Source: Tropicimonas sediminicola (lineage in GTDB: Bacteria; Pseudomonadota; Alphaproteobacteria; Rhodobacterales; Rhodobacteraceae). Taken from it: a stretch of 64,000 bases of DNA. The notes under the pieces were generated by a model that was not told the origin of the DNA, made no database searches, and saw only the letters and a list, made by a program, of their open reading frames with translations. Shown piece by piece: positions 43,420 to 51,937 of this stretch; the first letter of the stretch is position 1; the number at the start of each line of letters is the position of its first letter. The stretch spans positions 122,043 through 186,042 of the forward strand of contig NZ_FZOY01000011.1 of NCBI RefSeq assembly GCF_900188335.1. The letters are read 5' to 3'. A program made the translations under genes and the position numbers.

Positions 43420-44124
43420 ATGACGATTCATATCGGGGCGAAGCCGGGAGAGATTGCCGAAACGGTCCTGCTTCCGGGAGATCCCTATCGAGCGAAATGG
43501 GCGGCCGAGACATTTCTCGACGATCCGATTTGCGTAAACCAGGTCCGCGGAATGCTGGGCTTCACCGGCACCTGGAAAGGTAACCGGGTCACCATTCACG
43601 GGTCCGGTATGGGAATGCCGTCGCTTTCCATCTACGCCAACGAACTGATTCGCGACTACGGCGCCCAGACCCTGATCCGGATCGGCTCTGCCGGTGCCAT
43701 GCAGGAGCGAATCAACGTGCGCGATGTCGTTCTGGCAATGACGTCGACGACGCTTTCGACGCCGTCGTCCGGAATGTTCCGCGAACTGAACTTCGCGCCC
43801 TGCGCCGATTGGTCCCTGCTGTCGGCGGCGGCGGCGGCTGCCGAGGCCAAAGGTGTGACGACCCATGTCGGTGGCATCTATTCCTCTGACTGCTTCTATG
43901 ACGAGCGGCCTGACCTGAACGAACAGATGACCCGGCATGGTGTCCTCGCCGTCGAGATGGAGGCGGCCGAGCTCTACACGGTCGCGGCGCGCTACAACCG
44001 GCGCGCGCTGGCCGTGCTCACGATCAGCGATCACCTGCTGACCGGCGCGGCCCTTCCGAGCGAGGATCGCGAGCGCAGCTTCGGCGACATGGTCGAGATC
44101 GCGCTGCAGGCGGCCTTCGCCTGA
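43420..44124 (+). CDS. deoD: Purine-nucleoside phosphorylase, DeoD type
   Basis: Phosphorolysis of purine nucleosides for salvage. The 234 residues show [15 protein letters not shown] (phosphate loop, about 17-31), [26 protein letters not shown] and [10 protein letters not shown], the PNP hexamer signature. The catalytic Asp lies in [10 protein letters not shown] hairpin separates it from tdk. Confidence 0.95.
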   Translation: MTIHIGAKPGEIAETVLLPGDPYRAKWAAETFLDDPICVNQVRGMLGFTGTWKGNRVTIHGSGMGMPSLSIYANELIRDYGAQTLIRIGSAGAMQERINVRDVVLAMTSTTLSTPSSGMFRELNFAPCADWSLLSAAAAAAEAKGVTTHVGGIYSSDCFYDERPDLNEQMTRHGVLAVEMEAAELYTVAARYNRRALAVLTISDHLLTGAALPSEDRERSFGDMVEIALQAAFA

Positions 44125-44136
44125 TCCAGCCCCTTC

Positions 44137-44160
44137 CGCCCGGACCAGCTTGTCCGGGCG
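44137..44160 (+). terminator. Hairpin between deoD and tdk
   Basis: A perfect 9-bp stem (44137-44145 with 44152-44160) with a 6-base loop, 12 bases after deoD. There is no T run, so it may only slow transcription or protect the mRNA end. Confidence 0.45.
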
Positions 44161-44184
44161 GCCATCGCGGGGTAATCGCTGCGC

Positions 44185-44799
44185 ATGGCCAAGCTCTACT
44201 TCCACTACTCCACGATGAACGCCGGCAAGTCGACGATCCTGCTCCAGGCGTCGTACAACTACCGCGAACGCGGCATGGAGACCTTTCTGCTGACCGCCGG
44301 GGTAGACACCCGGGCAGGCGTTGGCCGGATCGGGTCCCGCATCGGGATCGACGCCGAGGCGGATGTCTTCGGCCCGGAGGACGATCTCTTCGAGATCATC
44401 TCGCGCCGCCTCGACGCCGGCCCCGTCGCCTGCGTCTTTCTCGACGAGGCGCAGTTCCTGTCAGAGACCCAGGTATGGCAACTTACCCGAACCGTCGATG
44501 ACCTGCGCGTACCGGTGATGTGTTACGGCCTGCGTGTGGATTTCATGGGCAAGCTCTTCCCCGGCTCCGCCGCGTTGCTGGCTTTGGCCGACGAGATGCG
44601 CGAAGTCCGCACGATCTGCCATTGCGGAAAGAAGGCGACGATGGTCGCCCGCATGGGGCCTGACGGGCGTGCCCTGCGCGATGGCGCCCAGGTGCAGATC
44701 GGCGGCAACGAGACCTACGTGTCGCTGTGCCGACGCCACTGGCGCGAAGCCGTGGGCGGCATCCCCGTCACTGCACCAGGAACCGCAGACCCTGCGTGA
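44185..44799 (+). CDS. tdk: Thymidine kinase
   Basis: ATP-dependent phosphorylation of thymidine in pyrimidine salvage. The 204 residues have the P-loop MNAGKST (about 11-17), the Walker-B-like FLDEAQFL, the lasso-region sequence GNETYVSLCRRHW and the zinc cysteines of CHCGKK and the C-terminal Cys. Normal length for the type II family. Its 3' end overlaps the convergent GntR gene by 32 bases. Confidence 0.95.
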   Translation: MAKLYFHYSTMNAGKSTILLQASYNYRERGMETFLLTAGVDTRAGVGRIGSRIGIDAEADVFGPEDDLFEIISRRLDAGPVACVFLDEAQFLSETQVWQLTRTVDDLRVPVMCYGLRVDFMGKLFPGSAALLALADEMREVRTICHCGKKATMVARMGPDGRALRDGAQVQIGGNETYVSLCRRHWREAVGGIPVTAPGTADPA

Positions 44800-45436
44800 C
44801 ATCCGTGCGCACGGCCAGCCGCAGCGAGGGTTCGTCGCCCGCGCGCAGCGCCGCGATGATCAACTTGTGGTGGTAGGGCGCTTCCTGTCTTTTGAGCTTG
44901 TCATAGAACATGCCCATCGTCGGGCCGAGCTGCAGCCAGACCGTCTCTGCCATCGCCAGCATCGCCGGCGCCTGTGCGCGCAGGTAGAGGGTGCGATGGA
45001 ATTCCAGGTTGGTCCGGATATAGGCCGACGCCGACCTCAGGACACCGGAATCCTCGATCGAGTTGTTGATCGTCTGCAAACGCTCGATCAGGGCCATGTG
45101 GGCACGCGGCAGGGCGCGCGAGGACAGCTCCGGCTCCAGCAGCGCCCGCAGCGCCGCCAATTCCTCGATCCGTTCGTTTGTCAGTTCCGGCGTGGACACC
45201 CGTCCGGAGGCGGACAGGGTCAGCGCACCTTCGGCCACCAGCCGTCGCAGCGCCTCCCGAACCGGGGTCATCGAGACCCCGAACTCCTTCGCGATCCCGC
45301 GCAGGGTAAGCGCCTGCCCCGGAAGCATCTCGCCGTGCATGATCCGCGTCCGCATGATCCGATACAGCCGATCATGCGCAGCCGAGGTCGGCGCGAAGGT
45401 GGCTGGGCCGTCTGCGGTGCGGGTGGCGGGAAGCAT
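44768..45436 (-). CDS. GntR-family regulator (FadR/FCD subfamily)
   Basis: A 222-residue regulator. The winged HTH (GQALTLRGIAKEFGVSMTPVREALRRLVAEGAL, about 40-72) is followed by an all-helical FCD ligand domain with metal-type residues in NLEFHRTLY and YHHKLI. Start at 45436 gives the usual short N-terminus; an upstream in-frame start at 45505 would overlap the neighbour. Likely senses an organic acid; target genes unknown. Converges with tdk. Confidence 0.9.
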   Translation of the reverse strand: MLPATRTADGPATFAPTSAAHDRLYRIMRTRIMHGEMLPGQALTLRGIAKEFGVSMTPVREALRRLVAEGALTLSASGRVSTPELTNERIEELAALRALLEPELSSRALPRAHMALIERLQTINNSIEDSGVLRSASAYIRTNLEFHRTLYLRAQAPAMLAMAETVWLQLGPTMGMFYDKLKRQEAPYHHKLIIAALRAGDEPSLRLAVRTDVTQGLRFLVQ

Positions 45437-45467
45437 CTTCAAATGTGAGCACGCGGTTGAAGGGCGG

Positions 45468-46160
45468 TCAATCGCCGAAGCGATAGCGATGCAGCGCCTC
45501 GCCATTCTCCCGCAGCCAGGCCCGGTCCGCCTCGTACTCCGGCCAGAGCCGTTTGACCGTGGCCCAGAATCGTGGCCCGTGGTTCATGTGTGCCAGATGC
45601 GCGACCTCGTGCGCCGCAACATAGCTCAGCACCTGCGGCGGCGCGAGAATCAGCCGCCAGGAATACATCAGCGCCCCATCCGCCGAGCAGGACCCCCACC
45701 GGGAGCGCGTGTCCCGCAGGGTGATCCGTGAATAGGGCCGCCCGAGCGCCAGCGCGAACCGATCCGAATCGGCCGCGAGACGATCCCGGGCCAGCGACTT
45801 CAGAACGCCGGCCACCGCCGCGGGCACCGATGCCGCGCGCGGAGAGACCTCGATCCGCCCCTCCTCGAGGCGCACCGCCCCGCGCGCCCCGTGCGCGACC
45901 GTCAGCCAGGCCCCCTCGACCGGCAGCACGGCACCCAGTTCGGCGATGACCTCGTCCGGGCGTTCGGTGAGTTTCTCCCGGACCCAGGCCGCCTTTTCGC
46001 GAGCGAACTGCAGAGCCTTGGACTCCGGCGCGTGGCTCGGCATGGTCAGCGTCACACGCCCGTCGAGCCGCGACACGCGCAGCGAATACCGACGCGCACG
46101 CGCGGATTTTCGCAGGACCAGCCGCACTGGCGGGTCTCCCGGCAGATAATGTTCGCTCAA
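45468..46160 (-). CDS. YgjP-like zinc metallopeptidase (DUF45)
   Basis: A 230-residue protein of the YgjP/M48-like DUF45 family. The zinc motif HEVAHLAHMNH (HExxH plus a third His) is near the C-terminus, preceded by RDTRSRWGSCS, the conserved family segment. I chose TTG at 46160 because GGAGGGGG lies seven bases upstream, while longer in-frame starts have no site. Cytoplasmic; substrate unknown. It lies 31 bases upstream of the GntR gene on the same strand. Confidence 0.9.
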   Translation of the reverse strand: MSEHYLPGDPPVRLVLRKSARARRYSLRVSRLDGRVTLTMPSHAPESKALQFAREKAAWVREKLTERPDEVIAELGAVLPVEGAWLTVAHGARGAVRLEEGRIEVSPRAASVPAAVAGVLKSLARDRLAADSDRFALALGRPYSRITLRDTRSRWGSCSADGALMYSWRLILAPPQVLSYVAAHEVAHLAHMNHGPRFWATVKRLWPEYEADRAWLRENGEALHRYRFGD

Positions 46161-46264
46161 CGCGCCCCCTCCGCGACCGCCTCGACTCTTTGAGTTTGAC
46201 AGGCTCGGGGACCTGTGGCATCGGGCTTCATTCAATTTATCGCCTACAGCTGAAGGACCATGCG

Positions 46265-46597
46265 ATGCCCAAGGAAGAATGGGGAGTCAAGCGCCTCTGC
46301 CCGACAACGGGGAAGCGGTTCTATGATCTCGGCCGGAACCCGATCGTAAGCCCGTACACGGGCGAGATCGTCAACCTCGAGACCAACAGCAAGTCGCGCG
46401 TCCAGATCAAGGACGCCAAGGAAAAGGCCAGCCCGGCCGAAGACGACGTGCTGATCGATGATGATGCCGACGTGCTGGACGACGATGACGACACCGATGT
46501 CGATCTCGGTGACGACGTTCTGGACGATGACGCCGACGAGGACGACGTGTCGCTCGACGATATCGCTGACGTCGGGTCCGACGACGACGATTCCTGA
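46265..46597 (+). CDS. TIGR02300 / FYDLN acid domain protein
   Basis: A 110-residue protein typical of alphaproteobacteria. The N-terminal half has GVKRLCPTTGKRFYDLGRNPIVSPYTGE, an FYDLN variant with one Cys. The C-terminal half is an acidic run of Asp repeats with hydrophobic dips (residues about 58-110). The fold looks like a truncated zinc ribbon plus an acidic tail. Function unknown. ATG 46265 is preferred to 46190 since the family starts at MPKEEWG. Confidence 0.93.
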   Translation: MPKEEWGVKRLCPTTGKRFYDLGRNPIVSPYTGEIVNLETNSKSRVQIKDAKEKASPAEDDVLIDDDADVLDDDDDTDVDLGDDVLDDDADEDDVSLDDIADVGSDDDDS

Positions 46598-46609
46598 AAA
46601 AGTCGGTGC

Positions 46610-46638
46610 GGGGAGTTCACTTTCTTCTTGAACTCCCC
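46610..46638 (+). terminator. Hairpin before tRNA-Ala
   Basis: A perfect 10-bp stem (46610-46619 with 46629-46638) closes a pyrimidine loop, 12 bases after the FYDLN gene. No T run follows; it probably ends that transcript or marks tRNA processing. Confidence 0.5.
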
Positions 46639-46666
46639 AGAGCGGGTGAATACACACCGCGCTACC

Positions 46667-46742
<76 letters not shown>

Positions 46743-47166
46743 AATCCCCCTTTGGACTTTGTTTGACGCACGTCCAGGTTGCGTCCGTGGTTCGTTTTGA
46801 CGTCGCTCAACTTGCATTGCTCGGCTGCTGACTGAACGCCGCTCATCAAGAAAACCAGTCGAAGGCTTCCTCCTCTCGACCTGATCTGCGCCCCTCGTGC
46901 TTCGCCCCCTGCCACTGTGACGAATCGCTCTATGCACGACCGTCCGGGCGATATGCCGCAGGGTAAGGGATGCCCCCTCCGACCCAGCGTCGCAGCCTCC
47001 ACTCCTCTCCTTCTCAAGATATTGTTGATGCACCGGGGTGGTTTGCCCCTACCCGCGGAAGCTGCGCTGCGAGAACGCACGGGAGACAATTCTGCCTCTG
47101 GGAAATTTGTAAAAATTGGTATAGCGCTCTCAGCCAACCACACAACAAACTCTCGAGGAGTCAGAT
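46743..47166. other. Gap after tRNA-Ala
   Basis: 424 bases without a supported gene. The last 60 bases are AT-richer and probably hold the promoter of the dehydrogenase gene. No duplicated tRNA 3' end, integrase or repeat was seen, so there is no sign of an integrated element at the tRNA. Confidence 0.45.
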
Positions 47167-48048
47167 ATGGCAAAACCCGTCATTGGTTTCATCGGCCTTG
47201 GCCTGATGGGCGGCAACATGGTCGAGAACCTTCAGAAGAAGGGCTACGAACTAGTCGTCATGGACCTCAACAAGGACGCCGTGGCCGCCGTTCTCGCTCG
47301 CGGCAACGCCAAGGAGGCCTCCTCGCCCAAAGAACTGGCCGAGGCCAGCGACATCGTGATGCTTTGCCTCACCACCTCGGCCGTGGTCGAAAAGGTGGTC
47401 TATGGCGACGAGGGCATCCTCGCCGGCATCAAGGAAGGTGCTGTCCTGATCGACTTCGGCACCTCCATCCCGGCCTCCACCCGCAAGATCGGCGCCGATC
47501 TCGCCGCCAAGGGCGCCGGCATGGTCGACGCCCCGCTGGGCCGCACCCCGGCCCACGCCAAGGATGGCCTGCTCAACATCATGGCCGCCGGCGACAAGGA
47601 GACCTTCGACAAGGTCAAGCCGGTGCTCGACGAGCAGGGCGAGAACGTCTTCTACCTCGGCGCGCTCGGCGCCGGCCACACCACCAAGCTGATCAACAAC
47701 TTCATGGGCATGACCACCGTCTGCACCATGAGCCAGGCCTTCGCCGTCGCCACCAAGGCCGGCGTCGACCGCCAGCAGCTTTTCGACATCATGTCGACCG
47801 GCCCGTCCGCCTCGCCCTTCATGAACTTCTGCAAGAACTATGCCGTCGACGGCGTGAGCGACCTGGGCTTCTCCATCGCCAACGCCAACAAGGACCTCGG
47901 CTACTTCCTCAAGATGGTCGAAGACCTCGGCACCCGCGCCGAGATCGCCGAAGGCACCTCGCACAACCTCCAGGCGGCCTTCGATGCCGGCCTGGGCGAC
48001 GGTAACGTGCCGGAAATCTACGACTACTTCCTCAAGCTCGAGAAGTAA
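47167..48048 (+). CDS. Beta-hydroxyacid dehydrogenase (sulfolactaldehyde-reductase-like)
   Basis: A 293-residue NAD(P)-dependent enzyme of the 3-hydroxyisobutyrate dehydrogenase family: Rossmann loop GFIGLGLMGGNM (about 7-18), catalytic K174 in KLINNFMG. The substrate loop reads DAPLGRTPAHA (121-131); classical HIBADH has a serine/glycine-rich loop, while the GRT form occurs in YihU, the sulfolactaldehyde reductase of E. coli. A sulfonate or similarly charged semialdehyde is therefore a possible substrate. No sulfonate genes adjoin it, so this remains inference. Confidence 0.85.
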   Translation: MAKPVIGFIGLGLMGGNMVENLQKKGYELVVMDLNKDAVAAVLARGNAKEASSPKELAEASDIVMLCLTTSAVVEKVVYGDEGILAGIKEGAVLIDFGTSIPASTRKIGADLAAKGAGMVDAPLGRTPAHAKDGLLNIMAAGDKETFDKVKPVLDEQGENVFYLGALGAGHTTKLINNFMGMTTVCTMSQAFAVATKAGVDRQQLFDIMSTGPSASPFMNFCKNYAVDGVSDLGFSIANANKDLGYFLKMVEDLGTRAEIAEGTSHNLQAAFDAGLGDGNVPEIYDYFLKLEK

Positions 48049-48069
48049 TCCGGCACGCCAGAGAACACG

Positions 48070-48096
48070 CCGCGCGCTCCCGATCGGGGCGCGCGG
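48070..48096 (+). terminator. Hairpin after the beta-hydroxyacid dehydrogenase gene
   Basis: An 11-bp stem with one T-G pair (48070-48080 with 48086-48096) and a 5-base loop starts 21 bases after the stop; no T run. Confidence 0.5.
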
Positions 48097-48353
48097 CAAC
48101 AGGCGTGCTGGAATGGCAGGGCTCCCGGCCTGGATCCCGAGGTCCGTTTCGAACGCCGCCTCGCCCATTCCCTGCGACGAATCTTGCCGAACCTGACGCT
48201 GACCGGGCACGTCGCGCCGGCTGCATAGCGGCGCACGCCAACTCCGGGGCCGCCATTCGGGCGTGACGGCTCCCGCATCCCCACTCGACGGAACCTCAAG
48301 CCTCGAAAGGCGTTTGCCCTTTGAGGAAATTGGAATCGACCAAGGAGCGCCGC

Positions 48354-49334
48354 GTGGAAGAGTCCGGAAAGACAGCCGTGGTGGCCGGCGGCAGCGCCGG
48401 TGCCGGGCGCGCCGTTGTGTCCTGCCTCATCGACGCGGGCTACCGCGTCGGCATCATCGCCCGCGGGGAAGACCGGCTCCAACAGCTCGAGGCCACCTAT
48501 GGCGCGCAGGTCCTGACCCGGAGCTGCGATGTCTCGGACGCCGAGGCCGTGGAACGCGCGGGCGCCGAAATCGAAGCGGCGCTCGGGCCGGTCGAAGTGT
48601 GGGTCAACGCCGCGATGCTCACGAGCTTCTCCCCCTTCGCCCGGATGCCCTCCTGCGAGTTCGACCGCATCGTCGATGCCACCCTGCTCGGCGTGGTCAA
48701 CGGGACCCGTACCGCGATCAGGCTGATGGAAGCGCGCAACCGGGGGCGGATCGTCAACATCGGTTCCGGCCTCTCCTACCGCGCGGTGCCCTATCAATCG
48801 GCCTATTGCACGGCCAAGCACGGGGTGAACGGCTTCTCCTCCGCGATCCGGTCGGAGCTGATCCGGGAAGGGGCGCGGGTCACAGTCAGCCTCGTTCAGT
48901 TACCCTCGATGAACACGCCGCAATTCGACTGGGCCCGCAACCGGCTGTCGAAGAAGCCCCGGCCGGCAGCGCCGGTCTTTCAGCCGGAACTCGCCGCCGC
49001 GGCGGTGATGCGCGCGGTGCGCGAGGGACGGCGGGAATACCTTGTGGGCACCTCGGTGCTGCAGCTCGTCTTTGCCAACATGGTCTTTCCCGACTGGCTC
49101 GATCATCGGCTGGCGGACCGGGGCGCGGAGATGCAGAAGTCGCAAGCCGAGGAGCCGGGGAACCGAGACGACAACCTCGACACGCCTGTCCCCGGCATCG
49201 ATGCCACCCCGCACGGCAGCTTCGGCAGCCTGGCGAGCGGCGGCGGGCGCGTGGTCGATGGAGACAGGGCCCGCTGGCTGGTTTTCGGCGCACTGCCCGT
49301 GGCTGGCTTCGCCCTCGGGTTGCTGCTCGGCTGA
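48354..49334 (+). CDS. Short-chain dehydrogenase with C-terminal membrane segment
   Basis: A 326-residue SDR. The cofactor loop is GGSAGAGRA (about residues 10-18), the active site contains GSGLS and YQSAYCTAKHG (Tyr-x-x-x-Lys). The core ends near residue 230; a polar linker follows, and the last 20 residues (RWLVFGALPVAGFALGLLLG) form a single hydrophobic segment, so the enzyme is probably tail-anchored in the inner membrane. I chose GTG 48354 because AAGGAG lies six bases upstream; TTG 48321 is also in frame. Substrate unknown. Confidence 0.85.
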   Translation: MEESGKTAVVAGGSAGAGRAVVSCLIDAGYRVGIIARGEDRLQQLEATYGAQVLTRSCDVSDAEAVERAGAEIEAALGPVEVWVNAAMLTSFSPFARMPSCEFDRIVDATLLGVVNGTRTAIRLMEARNRGRIVNIGSGLSYRAVPYQSAYCTAKHGVNGFSSAIRSELIREGARVTVSLVQLPSMNTPQFDWARNRLSKKPRPAAPVFQPELAAAAVMRAVREGRREYLVGTSVLQLVFANMVFPDWLDHRLADRGAEMQKSQAEEPGNRDDNLDTPVPGIDATPHGSFGSLASGGGRVVDGDRARWLVFGALPVAGFALGLLLG

Positions 49335-49384
49335 TCCGCCCGCCTACACAGACAGGGTTCGGCGCGGCGAGAGGGGACGCGCGA

Positions 49385-50263
49385 TCAGTCGCTCCCCTCG
49401 GCCTCCGCTCCATGCGCGACCTCCCGTTTCACCTGCCCCCAGGCAAGCAGGGTGAAGATCGCGGTGCCACCGATGATATTGCCCGCCAGCACCGGCAGGA
49501 AGAACCCGCCGAGCGCCTCGCCGGGCCCAAGCTCGCCCAGCCACATCAGGTGCGTCATCTCTACCGAGCCCGCGATGATATGGGTGAAATCGCCTGCCGC
49601 GATCAGCCAGGTGAAGGCCGTGATGACGAGAAAGGCGTTGCCCTGCGCGGTCGGCATCATCCAGACGATGGAAGCCACAAGCACCCCCGCCGGGATCGCC
49701 CGTAGGAAAGCCTGCGCCGGCCCCATGCCGACCGCATGCTCCGACAGCGCGCGTATCGCGGCGCCGACCTTGGGCTCCACCACGCCGTCGAGGGTAAAGA
49801 ACCACCCCGCCATCGCCGCGCCGACCACGTTGGCGCTCAGAACGATTCCCCAAAGGTGGAGCATCTGCATCAGGCAGGCGCGGCTGCCGCGGTGCATCAC
49901 CGGCAGAACCGTGGTGATCGTGTTCTCGGTAAAGAGTTGCATCCGTCCGAAGATCACCACGAGGAAGCCCAGCGAGTAGCCGAGGTTCTCGACCAGGAAG
50001 GCGCCATCGGTGTCAGGCAAGTGGCTGCCCAGCACCGCCTCGCCAAGAACGGACAGGCTGATCAGCATCCCTGCCGCCAGCCCCGACCAGATCAGCGAGG
50101 TTGCCGGCCGCTCGAGTTCTTCTCCACCGTCGCGGCGGATCACCTCGTAAATCAGCCGCGCCGACAGGCGGGCGGCATCCAGCACGGAGGCTTCTTCGGA
50201 CCGGTGACGGGCCGCACTGTTCTCAGGCGGTTCGGCGGGGGGATGGGGCATGTGTTTCGTCAT
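49385..50263 (-). CDS. Formate/nitrite transporter family protein (YfdC-like)
   Basis: A 292-residue membrane channel of the FNT family. An N-terminal cytoplasmic stretch of about 55 residues is followed by six hydrophobic helices with the paired FNT signatures (FGRMQLFTENTITTVLP and ITAFTWLIAAGDFTHIIAGS). These channels pass small monovalent anions or weak acids; YfdC-type members have no confirmed substrate. Co-directional with the phospholipase D gene, whose start is 1.6 kb upstream. Confidence 0.88.
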   Translation of the reverse strand: MTKHMPHPPAEPPENSAARHRSEEASVLDAARLSARLIYEVIRRDGGEELERPATSLIWSGLAAGMLISLSVLGEAVLGSHLPDTDGAFLVENLGYSLGFLVVIFGRMQLFTENTITTVLPVMHRGSRACLMQMLHLWGIVLSANVVGAAMAGWFFTLDGVVEPKVGAAIRALSEHAVGMGPAQAFLRAIPAGVLVASIVWMMPTAQGNAFLVITAFTWLIAAGDFTHIIAGSVEMTHLMWLGELGPGEALGGFFLPVLAGNIIGGTAIFTLLAWGQVKREVAHGAEAEGSD

Positions 50264-50319
50264 GCCTTACAACGCGGCAACGACCCGGGTGTTCCATGGC
50301 AGGCCAGTCGTGGGCCGGC

Positions 50320-51891
50320 TCAGACCATCGCGTCGGGCACGCCGGGCAGCGGATAGCCGAATTCCTCGGCCGGGCGCGGATCGTAGGGCACGAGGAACCC
50401 CGCCCGCGCCTCCGGCGCCTTGGCAGCATTGGCCTGCGCCAGCCCGCGCCAGGTTCCGGCGGCGCTGTCCAGGTCGAACAGGTCATCGCCTGCATCCTTC
50501 GGCAACCAATGCCGCATCACCCGTTGACGCAGGTGGCGGACATCGCGCGGGTCGTCCAGCGCCACGCCGGCCTCGGTGTCCCACCAGAGGCTCCGCCCAT
50601 TGAGATTGGCCGAAGAGACCAGCGCCCGTTCGTCGTCGATACAGGCGACCTTGGCATGAACATAGATGATCGGCGCGCCGCAGAGAGTGTCGCGCCCGCG
50701 CGCCGGCGACTTTTCGGGGCGGACCGGCGAGCAGATCGCCGCGCGCGGGCCGAAGGCCGCCTCCACCCGCCGGATGCAGCGCGCCTGCAGGTATTCGCCA
50801 TAGCGCGCATCCGGCCCCGACGCGGCCTCGAATGCCACGTCCTCCGGCGCTCCGGGCAGAACGAGGATCAACCCCAGGTCGGGCTGCGCCTGCGCCGCCT
50901 CGGCCAGCGCATCGGCGACCCGCCGGTCGCGGAGGAACTGCGTTTCAAGGTAGATCAGGCGACGCGCCGCTCGGAACGCCTCGAGATGCGCCTGCGCCAG
51001 TTCTCCCACCAGCGGCCGCGGACCGAGGAACGGCAGCGGAAAGTCGCGTCGCCGCGAAAGGGTGCGCAGCAGCCGCCCCGTGGGCGGCGCTTCCGCCTGG
51101 CCCTCCACCACCTGGCGAAAGCTCTCGAGATGGCGCTGCGCCTCGGCCACGATGGGGCCGCGGCACATCACCTGCACGTCGTGCCAGGTCTCGTCGCGCC
51201 GCCGTTGATGGTTCTTGTCATCATAGCGCCGCTCGTCCAGGTCGAGCCCGCCGATGCAGAGCAGCTCCCGGTCGAAGACGGCGATCTTCTGGTGATGGGT
51301 GCCCGGCACCAGCGGCGGTGGCGGCCATTTGCGCGCCGACAGGCGGCCGCCGGTCTCTTCCTTGAGCCATTTGCGCAGGCCGGGGCTGTCCGAGAGTTGC
51401 CGTGCCCGTTCCTCCGCCGGCTGCGCGTTCAGGTCGCGTGCCGCCCGCCGAAGCTCCTTGATCAGCAGCGGCCAGAGCAGCAGCCGGGGCAACAGGCCGA
51501 CCCGCGCCGGGTGCAGCGCGTTCACGATGCGCAACCGCGCCATCGGCCCCGCCGCCCGGGCCGCCTGCTCGAACGATCGTCGCGCCTCCCACGAGACCCG
51601 GTGAAGCTTGCGAGCGAGGATCGGGTCGAAATCCGAGAGCACGAAATGGATCGCGACACCGCGCTTCAGGACATGCACCAGAAGGTCGAACCAGGTCTCC
51701 CCGATGGCCTTCCCTTCCTCGCTGCGCAACGTGGTATCGGGATCGAACACGCGGAAACAGGCCCAGATCTCGTACTTGGCGTCCAGAAAGGCCCGCTCGT
51801 AGGCCGGATAGGCTTCCTCGGCCGTGATCAGGACGCGGAGATCGCGCATGTCCCCGACGGGGGCGCTTTGGTCGTCAGGTTCTGTCGACAT
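50320..51891 (-). CDS. Phospholipase D / cardiolipin synthase-like protein
   Basis: A 523-residue protein with two HKD motifs: HHQKIAVFDRELLCIGG (about residue 205) and VHAKVACIDDERALVSSAN (about residue 415). Each supplies the His-Lys-Asp of one half of the active site. There is no signal peptide and no membrane segment, unlike bacterial cardiolipin synthases, which usually have two N-terminal helices. It resembles the large cytoplasmic PLD-like group. Phospholipid headgroup exchange is likely; the substrate is not determined. It starts 46 bases after the histidine kinase stop. Confidence 0.9.
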   Translation of the reverse strand: MSTEPDDQSAPVGDMRDLRVLITAEEAYPAYERAFLDAKYEIWACFRVFDPDTTLRSEEGKAIGETWFDLLVHVLKRGVAIHFVLSDFDPILARKLHRVSWEARRSFEQAARAAGPMARLRIVNALHPARVGLLPRLLLWPLLIKELRRAARDLNAQPAEERARQLSDSPGLRKWLKEETGGRLSARKWPPPPLVPGTHHQKIAVFDRELLCIGGLDLDERRYDDKNHQRRRDETWHDVQVMCRGPIVAEAQRHLESFRQVVEGQAEAPPTGRLLRTLSRRRDFPLPFLGPRPLVGELAQAHLEAFRAARRLIYLETQFLRDRRVADALAEAAQAQPDLGLILVLPGAPEDVAFEAASGPDARYGEYLQARCIRRVEAAFGPRAAICSPVRPEKSPARGRDTLCGAPIIYVHAKVACIDDERALVSSANLNGRSLWWDTEAGVALDDPRDVRHLRQRVMRHWLPKDAGDDLFDLDSAAGTWRGLAQANAAKAPEARAGFLVPYDPRPAEEFGYPLPGVPDAMV

Positions 51892-51937
51892 GCCAGCCCT
51901 CTCTCACCCGCTCCCTGCCCAGACACCCCCTCAACGT

